A stretch of 64,000 nt of DNA from Denitromonas halophila (GCF_007625155.1 NZ_VMNK01000007.1:62001-126000); one strand, 5' to 3'. Counted from the stretch's first letter, positions 52,294 through 61,485 are shown. Numbers and translations: made by a program. Notes: a model not told the origin generated them from the letters alone.

Positions 52294-52316
52294 CGGGGCC
52301 GCATCACACGGCCCCG
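52294..52316 (-). terminator. Hairpin between the two dioxygenase genes
   Basis: CGGGGCCG-CATCACA-CGGCCCCG, perfect 8-bp GC-rich stem 14 bases after the copy 2 stop. The T-run is weak, so partial termination or mRNA protection is likely. Confidence 0.6.
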
Positions 52317-52329
52317 GCACTGCAATTAC

Positions 52330-53256
52330 TCAGCTCACGACGGCCAGGAAACGCTCATTGAGCACGCGGTCGTGGTAGAAGATCGCCGGCCCCACCTGAT
52401 CGAAAGTCCAGGTGATCGGATGGTTGTCCGGGTAGGTCTGGTAGCCGCCCGAGAAGGTCTCGAAGCGATTGCCACTCGGGTCGAAAGCGTAGATGGTCGT
52501 CCCGCGCGTGATGCCGTGGCGGGTCGGGCCGATGTCGATTGACACCCGGTTCATGGACATGATGTCGGCGGCCCGCAGTACCTGCTCCCAGCTCTCGAGC
52601 AGGAAGGACACATGGTGCAGCTTCCCCGGTTCCGGGTGCATCACGAAGGCGATGTCGTGCGCCTTGTTCGAGCACGACAGGAACACCGCCAGGTTGCTCT
52701 TGCCGTCTTCCATCAACACGTTCTCGGTGGTGTAGAAACCCAGCACCTCGGTAAACAACTTCTCTACCTCAGTGATGTTCGGCCCGTACAGCAGGCAGTG
52801 GTCGAAGCGCACCGGGTTGATGCCCTTCTGATCCTGCACCCACACCTCGGGGTTGGTGTAAGGCATGCCATTGCCCACGTCGGTCTTGTCGGCATACAGC
52901 TCGAAGTGATGGCCTGTCGGCGCCTGGAAGATCACACGCTCACCGGTCTCGAGCATTTCACCCGCCGGGATGCGCTCGGTGCTGAGCCCGAAGGCGCGAA
53001 TATCGGCCTCCAGCCGGTCCAGCGTGGCAGCGTCCGCCACCTTGAAGGCCATCGCGTCGATGCCGGCCTCGTCGGCTTCGCGCAGAACGACCGAGTTGTG
53101 ATCGCGCTCGTCCCAGGCCTTGAGATAGACGCGACCTTGAGCATCGCGCCCCACTTCCTGCAGGCCCAGCACGTCACGGTAATGCTTGACGCCCTCTTCA
53201 AGATCGAGAACGCGAAGCCGGACATGGCCGGGTCTGAGAACACCATTGATCGCCAT
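52330..53256 (-). CDS. dmpB: Catechol 2,3-dioxygenase, copy 2 (DmpB/XylE type)
   Basis: 308 residues. [32 protein letters not shown] and [23 protein letters not shown] resemble the XylE/DmpB N-terminus more than copy 1 does. Iron ligands His (RFDHCLLYG), His (KLHHVSF) and Glu (RFETF) are intact. Preceded by its own promoter-like block (53331-53380) right after dmpP, so it can be expressed with or without the hydroxylase. Confidence 0.92.
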   Translation of the reverse strand: MAINGVLRPGHVRLRVLDLEEGVKHYRDVLGLQEVGRDAQGRVYLKAWDERDHNSVVLREADEAGIDAMAFKVADAATLDRLEADIRAFGLSTERIPAGEMLETGERVIFQAPTGHHFELYADKTDVGNGMPYTNPEVWVQDQKGINPVRFDHCLLYGPNITEVEKLFTEVLGFYTTENVLMEDGKSNLAVFLSCSNKAHDIAFVMHPEPGKLHHVSFLLESWEQVLRAADIMSMNRVSIDIGPTRHGITRGTTIYAFDPSGNRFETFSGGYQTYPDNHPITWTFDQVGPAIFYHDRVLNERFLAVVS

Positions 53257-53330
53257 TTTAAGTCTCCTTCTGCGGTATCGAGCGCCCTCGCCGGGCCGCC
53301 CGTCCGCAGTTTTGTTATGTCATGGAATGG

Positions 53331-53380
53331 AAGATATTTGTCTATTATCTCGACGTCAACATATTTTCTCGAGATTTTAA
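53331..53380 (-). promoter_or_regulatory. Promoter block 2 (catechol dioxygenases) with CTCGAG palindrome
   Basis: On the minus strand: AAAATCTCGAGAAAAT, TTGACG (-35, 53354-53359), 17-base spacer, TATCTT (-10, 53331-53336). Near-identical to block 1 at 49760-49810 over about 38 bases. It overlaps the last codons of dmpP. Confidence 0.6.
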
Positions 53381-54432
53381 ATTCGCTTGAACAACGGACT
53401 GCGTACCTGCTGCGCATCGGCCGCGGAAATGAACTTCTCGGTGTAGATGTCGTTCTCGAACAGTCGCCCCTGCATCAGCGCACCGATGCAGGCATCGATC
53501 ATCAGCGGCGGGCCGCACAGATAGGCCTTGTGGCCGCGGAAGTCGTTGTCGAAGTGGGCCGTCGCCGCCTCGTGCACATAGCCGCGAAAACCGCCCCAGT
53601 CCGTCCCCGCCGGCTCATCTGACAGCGCCGGCACATAGCTGAAATTGGCATGGCGCTCGGCCAGCGCGAGGAAGTCGTCGTGGTAGTACAGCTCGGCCCG
53701 GGTACGCTGGCCATACACCAGCGTGATGGGCAACTCACAGCCTGATTCGAGCAAGTCGAGAATCATGCTGCGGGGGCTCGACAAGCCCGATCCACCGGCC
53801 ATGAAGATCAGCGGCGCCTGCGCCGACTTGCGCACGAAGAAGCGCCCGTAGGGCCCGGACAGCGTCATCCGGTCGCCCACCGCCAGCCGTTCGTGCAAAA
53901 AGGTGGTGCCCGCCCCACCGGACACGATGCGCACGTTCAGTTCGATCTCGCGGCCGCTGCTTGGCGCATTGGCCAGCGAGAACGCGCGTGAGCCGACATC
54001 GCCGGGGATCTCGAGGTTGATGTACTGCCCGGCCTGAAAATGCATCGGCTCATCGAGGGTGATGAAGATGCCCTTGATGGTCGGCGTCAGCGCCTCGATA
54101 CGGCTCACCGTGCCGGAGAAGTCGCACACCGGAATCGATTCGGCGTCGGGCTCTTCTTCGATCTCCGCCTCGATGGTCACATCGCTTTGCAAAGTGGCGC
54201 AGCACGCCAGGGCCTTGCCTTCATCGCGCTCAAAGTCCATCAGCGCGAAGCTCGACGCCTCGCCGTGCTCGACCTCGCCGTCGAGCACATCGATCTTGCA
54301 GGTCGCACACAGGCCATGACAGCAGGCATGCGGCAACCAGATGCCGGCACGCAAGGCGGCGTCGAGAATGGTTTGGTCATCCTCCACTTCGATGGTCGTG
54401 CCGAGCGGTTCAATCGTCAGTTCGTAGCTCAT
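53377..54432 (-). CDS. dmpP: Phenol hydroxylase reductase component
   Basis: 351 residues. N-terminal plant-type [2Fe-2S] ferredoxin (HACCHGLCATCKIDVLDG, late Cys in LACCATLQ), FAD domain (GSRAFSLANAPS) and NAD domain (FMAGGSGLSSPRSMILDL, AYLCGPPLMIDACI). It passes electrons from NADH to the diiron hydroxylase. Confidence 0.94.
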   Translation of the reverse strand: MSYELTIEPLGTTIEVEDDQTILDAALRAGIWLPHACCHGLCATCKIDVLDGEVEHGEASSFALMDFERDEGKALACCATLQSDVTIEAEIEEEPDAESIPVCDFSGTVSRIEALTPTIKGIFITLDEPMHFQAGQYINLEIPGDVGSRAFSLANAPSSGREIELNVRIVSGGAGTTFLHERLAVGDRMTLSGPYGRFFVRKSAQAPLIFMAGGSGLSSPRSMILDLLESGCELPITLVYGQRTRAELYYHDDFLALAERHANFSYVPALSDEPAGTDWGGFRGYVHEAATAHFDNDFRGHKAYLCGPPLMIDACIGALMQGRLFENDIYTEKFISAADAQQVRSPLFKRI

Positions 54433-54495
54433 TGCTGTTCTCTCTCGGGGATCCGACCCCGCGGCCAGGGTGCGTCAGGCCGCGGGTGTCGCGGA

Positions 54496-54855
54496 TCAGC
54501 TGCAGGAGCCCTTGATGCCGGTCAGGCCAGGCGTGCGGAAGCGGAGCACGTCCTTGTGCTTGAGTCCGTTTTCGGCCAGCGACTTGTCCAGGTCGGGCGC
54601 CCAGGGCTTGCCAGACTTGAACCACTCGGCGGTGCTCCAGTCGATTTTTGCGAAATCCGGGTGATAGCCAAAGGCATCCGGCAGCGCCTGCTCGACCACC
54701 GCCCGGAAGGGCATCGTCGGCGGAAAGGGAAAGGCGAAAGGCGCGCAAAACAGCAAGTGGTCTTCCCAGCCGACGTACAGCAATTGGGCACCATGGAAGT
54801 TTTCGAGCCGGTCGGCGGGCTCGAATTGGTACGCTTTTACGGCAGCAACAGCCAT
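54496..54855 (-). CDS. dmpO: Phenol hydroxylase subunit DmpO
   Basis: 119 residues: VKAYQFEPADRLENFHGAQLLYVGWEDHLLFCAPFAFPFPP, typical of the P4 gamma subunit of the diiron phenol hydroxylase. Part of the (LNO)2 hydroxylase. Confidence 0.92.
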   Translation of the reverse strand: MAVAAVKAYQFEPADRLENFHGAQLLYVGWEDHLLFCAPFAFPFPPTMPFRAVVEQALPDAFGYHPDFAKIDWSTAEWFKSGKPWAPDLDKSLAENGLKHKDVLRFRTPGLTGIKGSCS

Positions 54856-55019
54856 GTCTCATCTCCTTCGTCGCGCCGGGGCGGTGTGCCAGGCGAGGTA
54901 CTTGACCTCACCTGAGCAGACACCCTCCCCTGACGCTGTATCGGTTCAATGTGGTCTCGGTTCTGGAGGGCACGGCGAGGCGCCCGCAAGACGGTGCACC
55001 CGCCGCCGCCCTCCACCGC

Positions 55020-56573
55020 TCACACGTTTTTGGTCGCCATGCCACGCCAGGCGTCGAAGTTCTTCTGGTCCTCCGAGCCCTCGAAATCGAGGTTGTCGCG
55101 GCCGGATTCGAAGTGGTAATAGTCGAGCACCGCAGCCAGCGGATCGAAGCCCTCCACGGTCGGATCGGTGCCTTCCGGGAAGCAGTTGCCTTGGTAGATC
55201 TGATGCACCGGCAACCACGCCTGCACGTACTTCTCGGGCTCGTGCTCGAAGATCGCCTTGCAGTGATCGGAGCAGAAGTGATACTTCGACTCCTTGTAGT
55301 CGACCTCGCGATAGCAGATCTTGGTGGGGTCGCCCGGCTCGGTGAACACCATCGGAATCTGGCAGGTCTGGCACAGCATCGGCAGGGTCTTGTTGTAGAA
55401 ACGGTTGCCCTTGGCGGCCTGCTCGCGCCAGTACTCCATGCGCGGCCGGTAGTACTTGTCGTAGCTGTCCGGGTACTTGGCTGACAACCACGCCATCTCG
55501 TCTTCGTCCGGCACCCAGGTGTGGAAGTTGGCGGCCGCAGCGTAGTTGTAGAAGGTGCTCCAGGCCTGGTGCGACAGGTGGTCCTTCTCGAGTGCGATCT
55601 GCTCGGCACACTTGGGCATGGTGATGCCGTAGCGGGCCAGATCCTTGAACAGGGCACCGCCGTTTTCCTCGAAGTAGATCTCCCAGGCTTCCTTCCAGCT
55701 CATCGTGCGCTTGGGCAGCATGTAGTCCATCATCATCGCCACCAGGGTCAGCACGCGATAGCCGCGCCAGGTCCACTTGTCGATCCAGCGCTGGACGATG
55801 GGCAGGTTGTCCGGATCCTGTTCGAGGATGAACTTGATCACCTCGAGGCCGAGCGTCATGTGACGGGCCTCGTCCGACTGGGCCGAGAAACCGAAGGTCA
55901 TGGTGCCCATGTCGCCGTTGTAGGCGGCGCCGGACACGAAGGGCACGAACAGCAGATTGGTCAGCACATACTCGAAACTGAATCCGATCGACACCATGAA
56001 CTCGAACGGACCGGCGGTAATCGCATCGTCGAAGAAGCTTTTCGGCACCGACAAGAACCACACCCGGTCATGCGCATGATGGAAGTCATGCATGCCGTTG
56101 TAGTACTTGTTGTAGTTGGCCACGGCATGCACCTGGGTCTGGGCATGGCGGATCTCATCCAGCGACTGCATCAGGCAGGCGACGCGCGGCCCGGCACCCG
56201 GAAACTGGCGGCCGGCGTGGGCAAAGCCGCGGTGTGCCACATATTCGAGCGGGCTGATGCCACTGACGAACAGCTTGACGGTGTTGATGTAGCGCGCGTC
56301 GGTCACATTGAGGTGGCCGTTGTTCTGGTTGAAGGCGTCCAGCACGGCATACAGCTTCCGTTCCTTCTCGGCCTGGTATTTCCAGTAGGCATCCATGGTC
56401 AGGCGGAACGGGTCTTCCCACTTGTCCCAGTCGTGAATCTTGATGCCCTCGTAGCTCATGTAGGGATAGATGTCTTCCATCTTCTGGTAGGACGGAACCC
56501 AGTCCAGGCCGCGCGTCATCACCGCATAACGCTCTTTCAGACCCAGCTTTTTCTTTGCAACTTGCATATCCAT
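55020..56573 (-). CDS. dmpN: Phenol hydroxylase large diiron subunit
   Basis: 517 residues. The two EXXH iron-binding motifs are DEIRHAQ and DEARHMT, and a C-terminal zinc-type Cys cluster (CQTCQIPMVF, CYREVDYKESKYHFCSDHC) is present. Active subunit inserting oxygen into phenol to give catechol. A 164-base gap to dmpO has no recognisable gene. Confidence 0.95.
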   Translation of the reverse strand: MDMQVAKKKLGLKERYAVMTRGLDWVPSYQKMEDIYPYMSYEGIKIHDWDKWEDPFRLTMDAYWKYQAEKERKLYAVLDAFNQNNGHLNVTDARYINTVKLFVSGISPLEYVAHRGFAHAGRQFPGAGPRVACLMQSLDEIRHAQTQVHAVANYNKYYNGMHDFHHAHDRVWFLSVPKSFFDDAITAGPFEFMVSIGFSFEYVLTNLLFVPFVSGAAYNGDMGTMTFGFSAQSDEARHMTLGLEVIKFILEQDPDNLPIVQRWIDKWTWRGYRVLTLVAMMMDYMLPKRTMSWKEAWEIYFEENGGALFKDLARYGITMPKCAEQIALEKDHLSHQAWSTFYNYAAAANFHTWVPDEDEMAWLSAKYPDSYDKYYRPRMEYWREQAAKGNRFYNKTLPMLCQTCQIPMVFTEPGDPTKICYREVDYKESKYHFCSDHCKAIFEHEPEKYVQAWLPVHQIYQGNCFPEGTDPTVEGFDPLAAVLDYYHFESGRDNLDFEGSEDQKNFDAWRGMATKNV

Positions 56574-56592
56574 GTCTCTGTCTCCTTGCGCG

Positions 56593-56862
56593 TCAGGCGT
56601 TCCAGTAGAGCGTCATTTCGTCGTCGGTCTGGTCGAGGTTGCCCGACATGGTGATCAGGTTGATCTGCAGCTCCTGCAGGTCGTAGGAACGCCCAATCAG
56701 CTCCTCGATGGTCTCGCGACGGATGACGAGCTTTCCATCGGCATCGATCTTCACCATCGCCGGTGCTTCATTCACGATCGCGTCAGGGTTGTCCTGCACG
56801 ATGGCCTCGACGATCGGGCGGGTGTCTTCGTTGGTTTGTAGCGCGATAAATACGGTCGACAT
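56593..56862 (-). CDS. dmpM: Phenol hydroxylase regulatory (coupling) protein
   Basis: 89 residues, cofactor-free coupling protein family: VFIALQTNEDTRPIVEAIVQDNPDAIVNEAPAMVKIDADGKLVIRRETIEEL. It binds the hydroxylase and is needed for activity. Confidence 0.93.
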   Translation of the reverse strand: MSTVFIALQTNEDTRPIVEAIVQDNPDAIVNEAPAMVKIDADGKLVIRRETIEELIGRSYDLQELQINLITMSGNLDQTDDEMTLYWNA

Positions 56863-56872
56863 CGCAATATCC

Positions 56873-57868
56873 TTAAAGGGGTACGCCAGACTTGATCAAA
56901 CGCGCGTCGAACTGCTGGACAACCTCGGCAACCAGCGCATCGGTGCGTTCATTGAGAGCAATACGTGCCACCGGCAACAGGGCGGCGGCGGCGCGATCGC
57001 GCCACTGGATGACCCACTTGGCGAGGATTGCCTTGTTCTCGTCGGATTCGGCGGCAGCGGTTTTCATCGTCGCGTCGGTCCACCGTTTCGTCTCGGTGAA
57101 CCAGTCGGTCATGAACTGGGTCAGCATGGCGACCGGTGTGCCGCCCTTGGCGGAGAGCACGTCATCGACGATCGTTTCGTACACCAGCGGGTAGAGCAGC
57201 CCATCGAGCGCCACGTTCTGCGCCACAAACAGTTCGACCGGGTCCTTGATGACCATGCAGTCCTCGACATAGCGGCGCAGACCTTGCCAGGCGTCGCCCT
57301 CCATCCACGACGTCTTTGCCACCTCAAGCGACTCGACGCCACCGAGCAGGAGGCCGACCCGGGTCAGGTACTGGGCAATGCCGAGTTGGTCCATCGCCTG
57401 ATAGATGCCCGGCTGCGAAAAGGCCGTGCCATAGCTGTAGGCGCAGATCGAAGCGTTGTTCATGTTCGATCCCCAGGCCACATGGCGCAGCGGCACCAGC
57501 AGTTCAAGCACGGTGGCGCGCACGTCGGCGGGCAAGGTGTCGGCGAGGTTGCGGTTCTCGACAAAGTCGAAGTTTGCCTCGGCGGTATCCTGCTGCTTGG
57601 CGCGGGCCATCGTATAGGCGCCGTAGTAAAACTGACGGGGGTCTTTGAAGGCGTACCAGTCGGCCATCTTGATGGCGGTGCGGGACGCATCGTAAATCTG
57701 ATGATCCGGATCCCAGGTCGGCCGGTAATGGAAGTTGGCCGTTTGCTGCATGTCCAACGTCCCCTCCTGGTAGCGGGTCGCCGGCTTGTCGGCCCCGAGC
57801 CGGCGGGCAATATTGTCGAAAGTGTGACGCAACGGTTTGATGGTTACCGTTCGCAGATCAATGTGCAT
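56873..57868 (-). CDS. dmpL: Phenol hydroxylase beta subunit
   Basis: 331 residues of the diiron-monooxygenase beta-subunit family lacking iron ligands: TANFHYRPTWDPDHQIYDASRTAIKMADWYAFKDPRQFYYG. ATG at 57868 with GGAGGAG; the longer open frame upstream has no ribosome site. Confidence 0.94.
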   Translation of the reverse strand: MHIDLRTVTIKPLRHTFDNIARRLGADKPATRYQEGTLDMQQTANFHYRPTWDPDHQIYDASRTAIKMADWYAFKDPRQFYYGAYTMARAKQQDTAEANFDFVENRNLADTLPADVRATVLELLVPLRHVAWGSNMNNASICAYSYGTAFSQPGIYQAMDQLGIAQYLTRVGLLLGGVESLEVAKTSWMEGDAWQGLRRYVEDCMVIKDPVELFVAQNVALDGLLYPLVYETIVDDVLSAKGGTPVAMLTQFMTDWFTETKRWTDATMKTAAAESDENKAILAKWVIQWRDRAAAALLPVARIALNERTDALVAEVVQQFDARLIKSGVPL

Positions 57869-57908
57869 CCTTGTCTCCTCCTGTTGTTTTCTATCCGGCA
57901 ACGCCGGT

Positions 57909-58190
57909 TTATTGCTTGTCGCGAAAACGCTCTTGCGTAGCGTCCCGCAGGCGCCACTCCCAGTCCGCCCCGGTATCGGCCAGCGGCCGCGGGCCTTCCA
58001 TGAAAATCACGTCGTTATTGCTGCAGAACGCCTCGAAGGCATCGGCCGGCAGCAGCATCTCGACGTACAGCTCGGGCAAGCCGATCGAGAACTCGAACTC
58101 GACCAGACCGTTCGCACGCCGCTCCACAACGCGAACGTATTTCTTGCTCACATCGATCCGCATCTCCACCTGCGCCATTCCGTTCTCCAT
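57909..58190 (-). CDS. dmpK: Phenol hydroxylase assembly subunit DmpK
   Basis: 93 residues: KKYVRVVERRANGLVEFEFSIGLPELYVEMLLPADAFEAFCSNN, the DmpK family, needed for iron loading of the hydroxylase. The ATG at 58178 has a better GGAGAACGGA site than the one at 58190, so the protein may be four residues shorter. First gene of the hydroxylase operon. Confidence 0.9.
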   Translation of the reverse strand: MENGMAQVEMRIDVSKKYVRVVERRANGLVEFEFSIGLPELYVEMLLPADAFEAFCSNNDVIFMEGPRPLADTGADWEWRLRDATQERFRDKQ

Positions 58191-58226
58191 TTGATAAGCA
58201 CCTACCAGCCCTTACAGACCTATCAC

Positions 58227-58241
58227 TCAAGGCCTGTGCCA
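58227..58241 (-). promoter_or_regulatory. Sigma-54 promoter (Po-like) of the phenol hydroxylase operon
   Basis: On the minus strand TGGCAC-AGGCC-TTGA: perfect -24, -12 with TTGA in place of TTGC. Starts transcription about 25-30 bases before dmpK. Confidence 0.75.
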
Positions 58242-58280
58242 GTTGCGCCAAGCATCTGTTTTTAACCGGATATTTTTATT

Positions 58281-58294
58281 TTTCTCGAGATTTT
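58281..58294. promoter_or_regulatory. CTCGAG palindrome in the dmpK promoter
   Basis: TTTCTCGAGATTTT in an AT-rich stretch between the sigma-54 promoter and the enhancer sites; the AT-richness also suits a DNA-bending protein site. Confidence 0.5.
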
Positions 58295-58317
58295 GTTTGA
58301 AAAGGCAAGTTTATGGA

Positions 58318-58333
58318 GTGATCAATTGATCAA
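58318..58333. promoter_or_regulatory. DmpR/XylR-type enhancer site 1
   Basis: GTGATCAATTGATCAA matches the TTGATCAATTGATCAA consensus at 15 of 16 positions, about 100-115 bases upstream of the sigma-54 start. Confidence 0.85.
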
Positions 58334-58347
58334 ATACATCGTCTCAG

Positions 58348-58363
58348 CTCACCAAATGATCAA
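58348..58363. promoter_or_regulatory. DmpR/XylR-type enhancer site 2
   Basis: CTCACCAAATGATCAA: right half perfect, left half degenerate. Its centre is exactly 30 bases from that of site 1, three helical turns. Confidence 0.65.
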
Positions 58364-58404
58364 CCGTGTTTTGTGCTTTGCAACAAAGGCTTAGCTGCGA
58401 CAGG

Positions 58405-58431
58405 CAAAAAAAACCCGGCATGGCGCCGGGT
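58405..58431 (-). terminator. Intrinsic terminator of the ferredoxin gene
   Basis: On the minus strand ACCCGGC-GCCAT-GCCGGGT followed by seven more T, 27 bases after the ferredoxin stop. Confidence 0.9.
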
Positions 58432-58457
58432 CGGTGAGTGGGCTGAAGACGTGAAGA

Positions 58458-58829
58458 TCACCGAGGCGCTTTCATGCGTGCTGCGTGCGGTGTCTCGGGC
58501 GCCGACCGTGCGGCTGACAGGCACTTGAGCATCTTTCCCAGCACTTCCAGGTCGAGGTCGGAGTGCGGAATCAACTTGCACGCCAGCACGACACCGACCG
58601 CCTCCTCGGCTTCGGAGACACAGGCGCGACTCATCTTGCGCACCGTGTATTGCCCCGAACGCACCCGCACGCGGCACACGCCGCAGCCACCGCCCCGGCA
58701 GCCGACGGGAATGCCGCGATACCCCAACAACTCCATGGCATACAACACGCTTTCGTCTGACCGGCACGCAAAGCTATCCGCGGTATTGAGCAGACGGATC
58801 GTGAATCGCCGCACCTCTTGCTTGACCAT
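58458..58829 (-). CDS. Plant-type [2Fe-2S] ferredoxin (DmpQ/XylT-like)
   Basis: 123 residues. Cluster cysteines in CRGGGCGVCRVRVRSG and the later ACKLIP. DmpQ/XylT ferredoxins re-reduce the active-site iron of catechol 2,3-dioxygenase after oxidation by substituted catechols. Here it is a separate transcription unit in front of the hydroxylase operon with its own terminator, instead of lying between dmpP and dmpB. Confidence 0.87.
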   Translation of the reverse strand: MVKQEVRRFTIRLLNTADSFACRSDESVLYAMELLGYRGIPVGCRGGGCGVCRVRVRSGQYTVRKMSRACVSEAEEAVGVVLACKLIPHSDLDLEVLGKMLKCLSAARSAPETPHAARMKAPR

Positions 58830-58844
58830 GTGAAGCTCGCTATT

Positions 58845-58856
58845 AATCTCGAGATT
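58845..58856. promoter_or_regulatory. CTCGAG palindrome before the ferredoxin gene
   Basis: AATCTCGAGATT, perfect 12-base palindrome 16 bases upstream of the ferredoxin ATG, fourth copy of the motif in the cluster. Confidence 0.5.
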
Positions 58857-59031
58857 TCATACAATACGCGGAAACTTCGCCGAAGAAAATCCTTCTATTA
58901 CAAAAGAGAGGGTCGTGAAATCCTCCGTATCGGAGGACGGACACGCGCGGTTCCGGGCGCAATCGGTGCTATAAGAAAGAGACTCGGAATCCCTGACAGA
59001 CAAGCACATACCGAGACCCCGAGGAGGCCAT

Positions 59032-60714
59032 GTGGCGGGAATTGAATACCCGGAAATCAATGACTTGCGCAGTCTGGTGCACTTTTCATCCGAAGATGGT
59101 CTGATCTGGCTGGATCAGAACCGCATGGTGTTGATGCACACCGCGTCGCTGAGCGAACTGCGCAAAGAGCTGATCACCTCGCTGGGCAATGAGCAGGCCC
59201 GCCGCGTCCTCACCCGAATGGGCTACGCCGCGGGTGTGCGCGACGCCGAGCTGGCCCGCAAGATTCGGGGCCATCAGAGCTTGAAGGACGCGTTTGTCGT
59301 CGGCCCACAGCTACATATGCTCGAAGGCAGTGTCCAGGTCGAAACCGTCCGCCTCGACATGGACATCGACAACGGCAAGTTCGACGGCGAGTTCATCTGG
59401 CATAACTCCTGGGAGGCCGAAGTCCACCTCGCGGAGTTCGGCCATGCCGCCGATCCCATCTGCTGGATGGAGCTGGGCTACGCCTCGGGCTACACCACCG
59501 CTTTCATGGGGCGTTTCATTCTCTTCAAGGAAGTCGAGTGTGCGGCCACCGGCACCAACCACTGCCGCATCGTCGGCCGCCCTGCCGAAGCCTGGCCGGA
59601 TGCGGACGCCTACCTGCCCTATTTTGAGGAAGACTCGGTCCTCGGCAAGCTGCTTGAACTGCGCGACCAGGTGGACGCGCTGCGCTCCACGCTGTGCAAG
59701 AACCGGCCGACCACCAACCTGATCGGCGCCTCTGCCGGCTTCCAGACGGCCATTTCGCTCATCACCAAGGCGGCAGCCACCAATGTCACTGTGCTGCTGC
59801 TGGGCGAAACCGGCGTCGGCAAAGAGCGCTTTGCCCGAACCCTGCATGAGCTCGGCGCCCGCAAGGACGCCCCCTTTGTCGCCATCAACTGTGCCGCCCT
59901 GCCCCACGATCTGATCGAATCCGAACTCTTCGGTGTCGAAAAGGGGGCCTACACCGGTGCCGATACCTCGCGCGCCGGCAAGTTTGAGCGCGCCGACGGT
60001 GGCACCCTGTTTCTCGACGAAATCGGCGAACTCCCGGCCGCCGCGCAAGCCAAGCTGCTGCGCGCCCTGCAAGAAGGCGAAATCGAACGGCTGGGTGGCG
60101 ACCAGGTCCGCAAGGTCAATGTCCGGCTAGTCGCGGCGACCAACGTCAATCTCCAGGAAGCCGTCAAGGAAGGGCGCTTTCGCAACGATCTGTATTACCG
60201 ACTCAACGTCTATCCGGTCACCATCCCGCCCCTGCGCGAACGTGCCTCCGACATCCCCTTGCTGGTCGACGCGCTGCTGAAACGCTTCACCGCACTGCAC
60301 GACAAGAAGCTCATGGGCATCACCGACAAAGCGCTCAGAGCGCTGGGCGACTACGCGTGGCCGGGCAACATCCGTGAGCTGGAAAACATCATCGAACGCG
60401 GCGTCATTCTTGCCCCCCAGCACGACTGGATCGAACTGGAGCACCTGTTTACAAGCCCGGCACAATACGATCAGTTCCCGATCGGCGTTGGTGCGGATGG
60501 CGTCTTGAGCAACAAGGCCCCGCACGAAATCAATGATCTCGCCACCCTTCTTTCGCAAAGCGGCAGATCACTGCACGATATCGAAAACCTGATGATCAAC
60601 CATGCCGTCACGCAATCCGGCGGGAACCTCGCCAAAGCCGCCCGAGCCCTCGGCATATCGCGGCCACAACTGTCCTACCGACTGAAAAAACTCTCCGACA
60701 CATCTTCCGCGTAA
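59032..60714 (+). CDS. dmpR: DmpR/MopR-type sigma-54 activator of phenol degradation
   Basis: 560 residues from a GTG with GAGGAGG spaced 5 bases. Sensor domain 1-210 (XylR_N plus V4R). Phenol-contact residues known in MopR as H106 and W134 align with H95 and W123; the zinc ligands C155/E178/C181/C189 align with C144/E167/C170/C178. The AAA+ domain has Walker A GETGVGKE (258-265) and the sigma-54 loop GAYTGA (305-310). Fis-type helix-turn-helix [23 protein letters not shown]. Direct phenol sensor expected to activate the dmpK promoter. Confidence 0.94.
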   Translation: MAGIEYPEINDLRSLVHFSSEDGLIWLDQNRMVLMHTASLSELRKELITSLGNEQARRVLTRMGYAAGVRDAELARKIRGHQSLKDAFVVGPQLHMLEGSVQVETVRLDMDIDNGKFDGEFIWHNSWEAEVHLAEFGHAADPICWMELGYASGYTTAFMGRFILFKEVECAATGTNHCRIVGRPAEAWPDADAYLPYFEEDSVLGKLLELRDQVDALRSTLCKNRPTTNLIGASAGFQTAISLITKAAATNVTVLLLGETGVGKERFARTLHELGARKDAPFVAINCAALPHDLIESELFGVEKGAYTGADTSRAGKFERADGGTLFLDEIGELPAAAQAKLLRALQEGEIERLGGDQVRKVNVRLVAATNVNLQEAVKEGRFRNDLYYRLNVYPVTIPPLRERASDIPLLVDALLKRFTALHDKKLMGITDKALRALGDYAWPGNIRELENIIERGVILAPQHDWIELEHLFTSPAQYDQFPIGVGADGVLSNKAPHEINDLATLLSQSGRSLHDIENLMINHAVTQSGGNLAKAARALGISRPQLSYRLKKLSDTSSA

Positions 60715-60719
60715 GGCCA

Positions 60720-61318
60720 GCGGGCTGTCGTGGTTCAATTTCCTCGGACACCTCGACAGGCGGATGATCCATCACGTGCTGGATCGGCAATTCAGGCCGA
60801 CCACGATCAATGCCGCGTGGGTCTCGGATATTGCCTACGCTGGCTGGCTCTACCCGGCGGCGGTGATGGATCTGTACTCGCGCAAAATCGTCGGCTGGGC
60901 GATGGCGCCGAGCACGCATGCCAGAGCTGGTTTGTTCCGCCTTGAAGATGGCCATTACACGGCACCAAGCGCCGGCCGGGTTGATTGTGCATTCGGACCG
61001 TGGCAAGTCAGTACACCTGCGCCACCCATCGCGAACCGCTGAGCCGTCATGGCTTGCTGGTCAGCATGAGCCGTAAGGGCAACTGCTGGGACAACGCCGT
61101 GATGGAACGCTTCTTCCTGAATCTGAAGATGGACCGCGTTTGGCAGCAAGACTATGCAAACCATGCCGAGGCCAGCCGAAATGTCACCGACGACATCGTC
61201 GGTTTCTACAACACCGTCCGCTTGCATTCGACGCTGGGCTACATGGTAGCCCTCCGCGTACGAACGCAACGACGCCGCAAAACAGCTTATCGAGGTGTCC
61301 GAAAAAACTTGACCACTA
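60720..61318 (+). pseudogene. IS3-family transposase (OrfB) remnant
   Basis: Integrase-core pieces in three successive frames: TINAAWVSDIAYAGWLYPAAVMDLYSRKIVGWAMAP, then GLIVHSDRG, then GLLVSMSRKGNCWDNAVMERFFLNLKMDRVWQQDYANHAEA...FYNTVRLHSTLGYM. Frameshifts fall near 60940, 61005 and after 61250. The end reads QLIEVSEKT before a stop, then a terminal TTGACCAC. No OrfA and no left inverted repeat were found. It cannot be active. Confidence 0.85.
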
Positions 61319-61485
61319 CGCCTGTTCGCTGGCCCCGTTTTGATGGGCGTCCCAGCCGCCGTTGCGCACAAGGAATGCCGGTCGGATGTGTGCCGGCCTT
61401 GGTCGGCTCCCGCCCAGTTCTGCAGAGGCGACGTCTGTCACACTGGAGCGCGAGCTCTCGCAAACGCCCCCGACGTCGGCCTCCT

